Assembly (NCBI RefSeq): GCF_000484695.1
Contig: NZ_AXVR01000001.1
Location: 264,022 to 328,021, forward strand
Reading direction: 5' to 3'
Source: Salinispora cortesiana
GTDB taxonomy: Bacteria > Actinomycetota > Actinomycetes > Mycobacteriales > Micromonosporaceae
DNA: 64,000 bases
In this document: piece by piece, positions 6,764 to 13,862 of the stretch
Numbering within the stretch: position 1 is the stretch's first letter
How the letters are laid out: each line of letters starts with the position of its first letter
Translations under genes and position numbers: made by a program
The notes under the pieces: model-generated
Told to the model about the DNA's origin: nothing
Databases searched by the model: none
The model's input: the letters and a program-made list of their open reading frames with translations, nothing else

Positions 6764-8110
6764 TCAGGCGACCTGGGCGAAGCCGGGCAACCAGCGCTCC
6801 AGGATTCCCCGGTACGGCGCCTTCGCCTCCAACTGGCAGAGCACCCCGATCGAGCCGAGCGTGACCCGGTGGATCAGCAGGTACGACGGGGGCAGGTTGA
6901 GATTTCGGCTGAGCTGGTACGCGGGCGAGCGAGGGCTGGCCAGTCGGGCCGCCTCGGCCCGTAGCCAGGCCCGGGTGAACCGGAACTCTTCGGCAGCGAC
7001 CGGCTTCAGCATCGGTTGGAGGAACTCCAGCAGTGCTGGCCCGTCGATCGCCGCACTGTTGCTGACGAAGCCCTCGTCACTCAAGCCGGTCATCACCTCT
7101 TCGGCATCTCCCCGCAAGGCCAGTCCGGCGATGCGGCCGATCGGCTCGGGTGTCCCCTCGGGTAGCCGGGCCACCGCGCCGAAGTCGACCACCCCAAGCC
7201 GGCCGTCGGGCAGCAACCGAAAGTTGCCCGGATGCGGGTCGGCGTGGAGCAGCCCGGCCCGCATCGGCGCGGAGAGGTGCAGGGTGGCCATCAACCGGCC
7301 TGCCTCGTCCCGCTCTTGTTCGGAGCCCTCCCGGATGATCTGCGACAGTGGAGTTCCCTCGACCCACCCGGTGACGAGGACCCGCGGCGACGCCGCGACC
7401 ACGGCCGGGATGTGGATCTCCGGGTCGTCCGCGTACGCCGTGGCGAAGGCGCGCTGCGACTCGGCCTCCAGCTCGTAGTCGAGCTCCTCGGTGATTCGTT
7501 CCCGTAGCTCGGCGAGGAGTGGTTTGATGTCCAGCCCCGGCTGGATCGCCCGGAACATCCCACCGAGCCGGGAGAGCTGTTTGAGGTCGGTGAGCAGGGC
7601 CTCCCCCGCACCTGGGTACTGAATCTTGATCGCCACGTCGCGGGTGTTCGGCGCGCCGGTCGCGTCGTAGCCCGGCTCTCGCCACTGCGCGCGGTGTACC
7701 TGACCGATGCTGGCGGCGGCGACCGGCGTGTCGTCGAACTCCACGAACCGGTCCCGCCAGTCCGGGCCGAGTTGCTCGGCGAGCACCCGGTGGACGGAGG
7801 CGGCGGGCAGCGGGGGCGCGGCCTCCTGGAGTTTGGTCAGCGCCTGTCGGTAGGGGGCGGCCATCTCCTCGGGCAGCGCCGCCTCGAAGACCGACAGCGC
7901 CTGGCCGAACTTCATCGCGCCGCCTTTGAGCTGCCCGAGGACGCTGAAGAGCTGTTCGGCGGTGCGTTGCTGGATCTCTGCGGAGATCACGTCAGAGGCG
8001 AGCCCGGTGACGCGCTTGCCCACGCCGAGGACGGTCCGGCCGGCGAAGCCGAGCGGCAGAGCGGCGAGCTTGGCGGTCCGGGAGACGGCCCGGCGCGGGA
8101 TTTCGGTCAC
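6764..8110 (-). CDS. ABC1/AarF/UbiB-family atypical kinase
   Basis: A 448-residue protein of the UbiB/AarF/ADCK family, which binds ATP and supports lipid or quinone-related metabolism. Family motifs: K-F-G-Q at residues 67-70, the Ala-rich loop AAASIGQVH, Lys in VAIKIQYP, the catalytic loop HADPHPGNF, and the metal-binding DFG in VVDFGAV. The start is taken as GTG 8110 because the conserved region begins there and CACAAT lies 6 nt upstream (probable leaderless mRNA). The frame stays open to 8449 but that extension is low-complexity antisense of the next gene. The mycobacterial neighbour Rv3197 is the likely orthologue. Confidence 0.88.
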   Translation of the reverse strand: MTEIPRRAVSRTAKLAALPLGFAGRTVLGVGKRVTGLASDVISAEIQQRTAEQLFSVLGQLKGGAMKFGQALSVFEAALPEEMAAPYRQALTKLQEAAPPLPAASVHRVLAEQLGPDWRDRFVEFDDTPVAAASIGQVHRAQWREPGYDATGAPNTRDVAIKIQYPGAGEALLTDLKQLSRLGGMFRAIQPGLDIKPLLAELRERITEELDYELEAESQRAFATAYADDPEIHIPAVVAASPRVLVTGWVEGTPLSQIIREGSEQERDEAGRLMATLHLSAPMRAGLLHADPHPGNFRLLPDGRLGVVDFGAVARLPEGTPEPIGRIAGLALRGDAEEVMTGLSDEGFVSNSAAIDGPALLEFLQPMLKPVAAEEFRFTRAWLRAEAARLASPRSPAYQLSRNLNLPPSYLLIHRVTLGSIGVLCQLEAKAPYRGILERWLPGFAQVA

Positions 8111-8243
8111 CTGGTTATTGTGACCGACCGGGCGGGCCCGCGGCTGCCGTGCGGCCGGGCCGGCTGGCCTTCGGGCGGATGGGCGCCCGGGGCGGCAGCG
8201 GATCCGGTCGGGTTGCGGGCTCACCGGGAGCCGCGGATCGAGG

Positions 8244-9296
8244 TCACGTTCTGCGGCCGGAGCAGGTGCAGGAGGGGTGGGGCGCCCAATGCCGGCGACG
8301 TTGCCGGCCGTCGGCGGTGACCTCGACGGAGCCGCCGACGGTGGCTGGGACGCCGCCATCGAGGTGGCCCAGGGCTTCGCCGGTGGCGTACGCCACGGCG
8401 GCGAGCAGCGTTGTCGTCGCGCAGGCCCACTCCGGCGTGCCGCTGGCAAGCTGGGCGGCGAGTGCTGGCCAGCTCGGGTCGCGGTCCCTTCGATGTAGGT
8501 CGAGGCAGTTCAGGCAGGGACCGATCGGTGGCCGGACCAGCGGGCCGACGACCGGCACCCCCTCCCGGAGGTCGAGCAGCAGGTGTACCTGCCGGCGTTG
8601 GTGGTGGGCGGCGGCGAGCAGGGGAGCCGGGCGGTCCGTACCGCACTGAATCACGAGGTCGATCCGGCCGGGTCGGAGCCGGTTGGTGGCGGTGCCGGTG
8701 GCGGTGCGGCCGAGGGCCTCCCGGACCGCGCTGGCGAGCGGCTGGCCGAGGTCTGCGGTGGGGATTCCGGTGCCGACGAGGTCCGCCGGCGCGACCGGGC
8801 CGGCCAGGCGTGGTTGTACGTGCCCGACCCCGGCCTGGGCCAGGGCGACGGCGACGGGAGCGCCGAGGCGACCGGCGCCGGTTACCAGCACCCGTGCCGT
8901 CTGGCGGCGGCGCAGTACCTGTGCGGGCGTGCCGGTTGTTCGTTGGTTGGCCAGGGCGAGGGCGCCGGCCTCGGCGGCGAGGCGGGTTCGGGGCGGCCCG
9001 GTCAGGTCGCGGGGTAGGAGGGTGTGAGCGGGTACGACCAGGCCGGCGGTGCGGAGCGCCTCGAGCAGGGTGCGGGCCGCCTCCCGCCCCACCTCGATTC
9101 GGTTGGCCTGTTCCAGGACGTGCCGCTCGCTGTGCGCGCCGTCGAGCAGGTCGAGGAGTCGGGCGGTACGGGGGTTGGCCAACTCCAGCAGGACGGCTCG
9201 GCTCGGATCGACGCCCAGTTGCAGCGTGTGTCGGTCCCGCCAGAGTCGGGTGAGGCCGGGCAGCAGGGTGGGCCGGGGCAGGGCGGTAAGGTTCAT
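8244..9296 (-). CDS. ThiF/E1-like Rossmann-fold protein
   Basis: A 350-residue protein resembling ThiF/MoeB/E1-type adenylating enzymes and TOMM cyclodehydratase partner proteins. The glycine-rich nucleotide motif VLVTGAGRLGAPVAVALAQAG is near residue 140, and PCLNCLDLHRRDRDPSW near 265 is a typical conserved block of this group. The catalytic partner and substrate are unknown. ATG 9296 is the better start by conservation; the frame is open to 9344. It follows the ABC1 kinase gene's upstream side on the same strand, as in mycobacteria (about Rv3196), so this pair is a conserved but poorly understood module. Confidence 0.72.
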   Translation of the reverse strand: MNLTALPRPTLLPGLTRLWRDRHTLQLGVDPSRAVLLELANPRTARLLDLLDGAHSERHVLEQANRIEVGREAARTLLEALRTAGLVVPAHTLLPRDLTGPPRTRLAAEAGALALANQRTTGTPAQVLRRRQTARVLVTGAGRLGAPVAVALAQAGVGHVQPRLAGPVAPADLVGTGIPTADLGQPLASAVREALGRTATGTATNRLRPGRIDLVIQCGTDRPAPLLAAAHHQRRQVHLLLDLREGVPVVGPLVRPPIGPCLNCLDLHRRDRDPSWPALAAQLASGTPEWACATTTLLAAVAYATGEALGHLDGGVPATVGGSVEVTADGRQRRRHWAPHPSCTCSGRRT

Positions 9297-9435
9297 GGGC
9301 ACGAATAGTGCTCGCGTCAGAGCTTTCCGTCGAACGTTGTCCACAGGTATGCGGAGTTGGACCCAGGGTTTTCCACAGGAAGTGGCTGGTTCTCCACAGG
9401 TCTCGGCCGCGCCTGTCCGGCAGCCGACATTGGCT

Positions 9436-9467
9436 GGGTGGTGGAAGGGTCGCCCCTTCCACCACCC
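9436..9467 (-). terminator. Stem-loop terminator after the DUF5679 gene
   Basis: A perfect 14-bp inverted repeat GGGTGGTGGAAGGG (9436-9449) / CCCTTCCACCACCC (9454-9467) lies 10 nt past the stop codon. Confidence 0.7.
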
Positions 9468-9476
9468 GGAAAGGCG

Positions 9477-9644
9477 TTAGACCTTCGCTTTACCCAGAAT
9501 GCGGTTCACTGTTGTGCCGCACACCGGACACTTGCCCTTGGCCATGTTCATCCCGGTCTTGGAAACCTCTACGCGCCCCTCGAAGTCCCGCTTCTCCTTG
9601 CACTTGACGCAGTAACCGTTGTAAGTCTGGGCCTGGTCGGCCAC
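9477..9644 (-). CDS. DUF5679 zinc-ribbon protein
   Basis: A 55-residue protein with two CxxC knuckles: YCVKC near residue 12-15 and CPVC near 39-42. It ends in a basic tail. The GTG start (9644) is preceded by GAGGAGG. DUF5679 proteins are tiny actinobacterial zinc ribbons of unknown function. The gene is easy to miss because it is shorter than many cut-offs and a longer spurious frame overlaps it. Confidence 0.88.
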   Translation of the reverse strand: MADQAQTYNGYCVKCKEKRDFEGRVEVSKTGMNMAKGKCPVCGTTVNRILGKAKV

Positions 9645-10120
9645 GGGTGCCTCCTCGTCTCGTCCGCCGGCGAACGCTCATCCGGCGGGGTTCCAGCGGC
9701 GGGCCACGAGGGCACCGGCGCTAGGCCTTCCGTCGTGGTCACAGGCGTGACCACCGGTCCGCGGACCCTACCCAGGTCTGGGGGGTTCCATGTCAACTCC
9801 TCATCGACACTGTGAGCAAGTTGACGACGAGAGTGTGCACGGCGAATTAGCTTGGATAAGTGAGTTTGGTGGGGACACGCCGGACGGATGCCCTGAAAAA
9901 CGGCGCAGGGTGCCCGCAGGTGACGGGAGGTAACGTGATCACCTGGCGTTGGTCTGCCTTCGGGCTATTCCCGAGCACCCTAACGCAGAGAAATTTTCGG
10001 GACTCCTGGCGACCAACACTTATTTTTCGGGCGCGTGTCGCGGGTTGACCCTTGCGGACCCCTGGTCACCACGAAGTAACTTTTCTTCGTGGCAGGAATC
10101 CGAGGCGGCGCGGTCGGCTG
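9645..10120. other. 476-nt intergenic region with divergent promoter signals
   Basis: No convincing gene. It holds an inverted repeat GTCAACT (9792-9798) / AGTTGAC (9820-9826), which places TTGAC-type -35 elements facing both directions. A second hairpin, ACGAAG/CTTCGT around 10070-10091, lies just before the metallopeptidase gene. A 62-codon frame at 9860-10048 has atypical composition and no ribosome site. Confidence 0.5.
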
Positions 10121-10639
10121 ATGGCAGCGCCGCGGAAGCCGGTGGTCGAGGTACGGCGCAGCCAGCGCCGCCGGCGAACGGTGTCCGCGTACCGCGACGG
10201 CGAGCGGGTTGTCGTCCTGATCCCAGACCAGTTCTCCCGAGCTGAGGAGAGCGAGTGGGTGGACCGAATGCTTGCCCGGCTCGCCGCCCGGGAGGGCCGG
10301 CTGGTCCGGTCCGACGACGAACTACTCGCCCGTGCCACTCGACTGATCGCCCTCTACCTGGCCGACCATGGCCGCGACGCGATTCCGGCAAGCGTCCGTT
10401 GGGTGACCAATCAGACCGGGCGTTGGGGCTCCTGCACCCCAGCCGATCGGACCATTCGCATCTCCCACCGGCTGCAGGACATGCCGGACTGGGTGATCGA
10501 CTATGTCCTGTTGCACGAACTGGCCCACCTCATCGTCCCGAGCCACAACGCCCGCTTCTGGCAGCTTGTGGGCCGGTACCCGAAGACCGAGCGGGCCCGC
10601 GGCTACCTGGAGGGCGTCGCAGCGGTCTCCTCCTCCTGA
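10121..10639 (+). CDS. YgjP-like M48-type metallopeptidase
   Basis: A 172-residue predicted zinc metallopeptidase of the YgjP/DUF45 group. The HELAH zinc motif (near residue 130) is followed by a third ligand region SHNARFWQLVGRY. The family hallmark WGSCT lies at about 103. ATG 10121 starts just before the conserved R-S-x-R-R-R core. No signal peptide is seen, so it is probably cytosolic; its substrate is unknown. The next gene starts 29 nt downstream but has its own -10-like TAGGGT. Confidence 0.85.
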   Translation: MAAPRKPVVEVRRSQRRRRTVSAYRDGERVVVLIPDQFSRAEESEWVDRMLARLAAREGRLVRSDDELLARATRLIALYLADHGRDAIPASVRWVTNQTGRWGSCTPADRTIRISHRLQDMPDWVIDYVLLHELAHLIVPSHNARFWQLVGRYPKTERARGYLEGVAAVSSS

Positions 10640-10668
10640 TCTCCGCCGGCGGGGCGTAGGGTCGGTGC

Positions 10669-11331
10669 GTGGTACGACGGTTGGTGGTTGCCCTGCTCGC
10701 GCCGGTCACCTGGACGCCGCCAGAGATCGACCCGACTGACTGGCGGACGGCGCTCGCCGAGGATGTGGTTGACGTCCTCGCCACGCTGAACGAGGTCGAG
10801 ACCGCAGTTGCGGTGACCGAGGCCGACCAGTGGCTGGCCGACGCCGTGGTCTGGCCCGGCACCACCGTCTACCAGGTCCCGCGGCCCACCGTCGGCGCCG
10901 TCCTCGCCAGCTGCGGGCGGACCGCCCAGCCGAGCCAGCCGGCCAGCGTCAACCGTGCCGAGGCCGGGCACGGCTACGACCAGGTGGCGGTTGTCGCCGG
11001 GGACGCCCCGGACCTGCCGGGGTTGACCATCGGCAAGCTACTCCGGCCGCTGACCACCCGACCGCTGGCGGTGGCCCCGGTCGCCGGTGCCGACACCGGC
11101 CTGCTCGGTGCGGCGGCCCGCATGCCCCAACCGGAGTGGCTACCGGCGCTGGACCTGGATCGGGCGGTGCCGGCTGCGGTGCGCGCGGCGGCACCTCGCC
11201 CCGGGGAACTCGCCGTCACCGCGGGGTGGCACCGGCTGCGTGGCCCGGCCGACCTGGCCCGACTCGACCCCGCCCTGGCCGGTTGGGACGCCACCCGCAC
11301 CCTGCTTGCCGGCGCCGGCATCCTCGGCTGA
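10669..11331 (+). CDS. Hypothetical protein, possible GT-A/DUF2064-like fold
   Basis: A 220-residue protein that I do not recognise with certainty. The segment VAGDAPDLPGLTIGKLLRPL followed by GADTGLLGAA is reminiscent of DUF2064/CofC-type nucleotidyl-sugar folds (GTDSPDLP...), but the N-terminal nucleotide motif is missing. The GTG start is supported by TAGGGT ending 6 nt upstream, fitting a leaderless mRNA. Convergent with the DUF2342 gene. Confidence 0.6.
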   Translation: MVRRLVVALLAPVTWTPPEIDPTDWRTALAEDVVDVLATLNEVETAVAVTEADQWLADAVVWPGTTVYQVPRPTVGAVLASCGRTAQPSQPASVNRAEAGHGYDQVAVVAGDAPDLPGLTIGKLLRPLTTRPLAVAPVAGADTGLLGAAARMPQPEWLPALDLDRAVPAAVRAAAPRPGELAVTAGWHRLRGPADLARLDPALAGWDATRTLLAGAGILG

Positions 11332-11348
11332 CCCCGGCGGGGCCGGAG

Positions 11349-12632
11349 TCAGCTGACGGTGGGTGGGTCCTCTCCGTCGGGCTCGCCGGGGGCCTTCTCC
11401 GGCGGGCCGCCCGGCGCGCTGAAGTCGAAGCTCTCCAACTCGTCAACATCGAGTCGGGACTGAGCGAAGGCAACCGGGTCGGCGAAGTCGTCGTCGGAGG
11501 GCAGCAGGTCGGGGTGGCCCCAGAGCGCATCCCGCCCGGCGATGCCCCGGTGCTCGGTGAGGGCCGCCCAGAGCGCCGCCGCCTCGCGCAGCCGCCGCGG
11601 CCGAAGCTCCAGGCCGACCAGGGCGGCGAAGGTCTGCTCGGCCGGACCCCCGGCGGCCCGCCGCCGCCGGAACGCCTCCCCGAGTCGGACGACGTTGGGC
11701 AGCCGCTCCCCGGCCGCGCTGTCGACCACGTGGCAGACCCAGCCCTCGACGAGCGCGAGGGCCGTCTCCAGCCGGGCCAGCGATGCCTTCTGGGCTGGAT
11801 TGTCCTCCGGGGTGAAGATCCCCTCCAGCGCGATCGCCTGCATCGACTCCGGGTCGGTCGGGTCAACGCGGCCCATCGCCTCCTCAATCGCCTCGCGGTT
11901 GACCCGGATGCCGGAGGCGTACATCTCCACCGCGTTGAGCACGTGTCCGCGCAGCCATGGAACATGCTCGAAGAGGCGCTGGTGAGCGGCCTCGCGCAGG
12001 GCCACGTAGAGGCGTACCTCGTCCTCGGGAAGTTCCAGCCCGGCACCGTAGTCCCGGATGTTGGCCGGGACGAGCGCCGCCGTGCCGGCCGGGCCGAGCG
12101 GCAGCCCGATGTCGCCGGCGGAGAGCACCTCGGCGGCGAGCGAGCCGAGGGCCTGGCCCAGCTGGCCCCCGAAGAGGGCCCCGCCGAGGGTGGCCACCAT
12201 CGACTGCATCGGGCCGAGTTGGGCCCGCGCCTCCGGCGGCACCAGGTCACCCATGGCGCCGACCATCCGGCTGGCCACCGGGTCACACAACTTGCGCCAG
12301 ACGTCGAGGGTTTTGTAGATCCACTCATTCCGGTTCCACGCCACCGAGGCGCGGATGCCCGACGGGAGCGCCGAGCCCGACTCCAACCAGAGGTCGGCCA
12401 GACGCAGCGCCTCCTCCACCGCGTTGCGCTCGTACGGCGAGACAGCCGGATCACCCCCGGCGCTGAGCTGGCTCGCCGCCACCTGGCGGGCCAGGTCCCA
12501 GTTCACCGGTCCACTGCCGGGCGCGGCGAGCAGGTGCTGCAGCTGGGACATGAACTGCTGCATCTGCGCGGGGTCGTTGGGGTCTGGTGGCTGGCCACCG
12601 GGGAGCGCGAAACCGAACGGAATATCAGGCAC
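11349..12632 (-). CDS. Zinc-dependent metalloprotease-like protein (DUF2342 family)
   Basis: A 427-residue member of the DUF2342 family, annotated variously as zinc-dependent metalloprotease or coenzyme-F420-associated protein. Recognisable blocks: NWDLARQVA near residue 45, LREAAHQRLFEHVPWLRGHV near 225, a candidate zinc-binding segment, and EGWVCHVVD near 310. The C-terminus is acidic and Pro-rich. GTG start at 12632, with TACCGT 7 nt upstream suggesting a leaderless transcript. It is divergent from the PDZ/Lon-like protease, as in mycobacteria (about Rv3195/Rv3194c). Confidence 0.87.
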   Translation of the reverse strand: MPDIPFGFALPGGQPPDPNDPAQMQQFMSQLQHLLAAPGSGPVNWDLARQVAASQLSAGGDPAVSPYERNAVEEALRLADLWLESGSALPSGIRASVAWNRNEWIYKTLDVWRKLCDPVASRMVGAMGDLVPPEARAQLGPMQSMVATLGGALFGGQLGQALGSLAAEVLSAGDIGLPLGPAGTAALVPANIRDYGAGLELPEDEVRLYVALREAAHQRLFEHVPWLRGHVLNAVEMYASGIRVNREAIEEAMGRVDPTDPESMQAIALEGIFTPEDNPAQKASLARLETALALVEGWVCHVVDSAAGERLPNVVRLGEAFRRRRAAGGPAEQTFAALVGLELRPRRLREAAALWAALTEHRGIAGRDALWGHPDLLPSDDDFADPVAFAQSRLDVDELESFDFSAPGGPPEKAPGEPDGEDPPTVS

Positions 12633-12745
12633 GGGGTCTACGGTACGCGCGCCGCGCCCCAGGTCGCGTCGGCTGGCGTCGCGTCAACGGTGAAGTCCTG
12701 GCAGGTCCGCGGGGGCGAGCGCACTCGGTCGGTACGCTCTGCCGC

Positions 12746-13759
12746 ATGAGACGTCGCGGCATGACCGTCCTGCTCGGTGCCATCTTTGTTGCCCTGCTTG
12801 GCATCGGCGTGCTCGCGGCGCCCATTCCGTACGTGGTGCTGGGGCCCGGCCCCACCGTCAACACGCTGGGCACCGATGACGGCAAGGAGGTCATTCAGGT
12901 CAAGGACCGGGAGACCTTCACCTCGGCGGGGGAGCTGCGGTTGACCACGGTGGGGGTGCAGCCCTCGGTCAAGCTGCGTGGGGCGATCCAGGGCTGGTTC
13001 TCCGACGACGAGGCGGTGGTGCCGCGGGAACTGGTGTACCCGCCGGGAGAGAGCCGTGAGGAGGTCGAGGAACGCAATGCGGAGGACTTCGAGGCCTCCC
13101 AGTCCAGCGCGGAGACGGTCGCGCTGCGCGAGCTCGGATTCCCGGTGACGGTGGAGGTCAAGACGGTGGCCGAGGATGGGCCCTCGGCCGGTCTGCTCCG
13201 TCCCGGCGACGTGGTGACCTCCGTCAACGGAGAGCCGGTCCCGGTGGCCATCCGGCTTACCGAGCTGATCCAGGCCGAGCCGGTCGGCACCGTCCTGGAG
13301 ATCGGCTACACCCGCGACGCGACCCCCGGGACTGCGCGGATCACGACTCAGGAGCGGGACGGCAGGCCCCGGATCGGGATCGGGATCGAGCAGCGGCAAC
13401 CGCACCCGTTCACGCTGACAATCGACCTGGCGGACATCGGTGGTCCGAGCGCCGGGCTCATGTTTGCCCTTGGCATCATCGACAAGCTGACCCCGGACGA
13501 TCTGACCGGTGGGCAGATCGTCGCGGGCACCGGCACGATCGATGACGCGGGTCGGGTCGGCCCGATCGGCGGCATCCCCCAGAAGCTGGTCGGCGCCAAG
13601 GAGGCCGGCGCTACCGCCTTCCTGGTCCCGGCGGAGAACTGCGCCGAGGCGGTCCGCAGTCCCCAGCCCGACCTTCCGCTGCTCAAGGTGGCGACGCTGG
13701 ACGATGCGTTGACCGCTCTTGGGGAGCTGCGAACAGGGGGCGAGCCGACCCGCTGCTGA
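12746..13759 (+). CDS. Membrane-anchored PDZ/Lon-like serine protease (YlbL family)
   Basis: A 337-residue protein with an N-terminal membrane anchor (about residues 6-28, TVLLGAIFVALLGIGVL). A PDZ domain follows at about 140-215 (EDGPSAGLLRPGDVVTSVNG). The C-terminal S16 Lon-type domain carries the Ser-Lys dyad: Ser in GGPSAGLMFALG near 233 and Lys in GIPQKLVGAKEAG near 278. Related to Bacillus YlbL and mycobacterial Rv3194c. ATG 12746 with TACGCT 7 nt upstream (leaderless-type). A longer frame from 12587 overlaps the divergent promoter and is rejected. Confidence 0.92.
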   Translation: MRRRGMTVLLGAIFVALLGIGVLAAPIPYVVLGPGPTVNTLGTDDGKEVIQVKDRETFTSAGELRLTTVGVQPSVKLRGAIQGWFSDDEAVVPRELVYPPGESREEVEERNAEDFEASQSSAETVALRELGFPVTVEVKTVAEDGPSAGLLRPGDVVTSVNGEPVPVAIRLTELIQAEPVGTVLEIGYTRDATPGTARITTQERDGRPRIGIGIEQRQPHPFTLTIDLADIGGPSAGLMFALGIIDKLTPDDLTGGQIVAGTGTIDDAGRVGPIGGIPQKLVGAKEAGATAFLVPAENCAEAVRSPQPDLPLLKVATLDDALTALGELRTGGEPTRC

Positions 13760-13862
13760 GCCAACCGCCGGCACTCGGCATGACCGCGGACGACAGGTTT
13801 GGGAAGACCCCGTACTCTGGTGGCCTGGTCGGAGCCGATCAACCGAACGTGCGGAGCCAACA

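Noticed and set aside
8111..8449. N-terminal extension of the ABC1 kinase
   Set aside because: Overlaps the E1-like gene and is low-complexity; the conserved kinase begins at GTG 8110, which has a -10 element before it.
9860..10048. 62-codon plus-strand ORF in the intergenic region
   Set aside because: No ribosome site, atypical composition, and no conserved motif.
10830..12749. 639-codon plus-strand ORF across the 10669 gene and antisense to DUF2342
   Set aside because: Spans two genes and a promoter region with low-complexity translation; the DUF2342 frame has recognisable conserved blocks.
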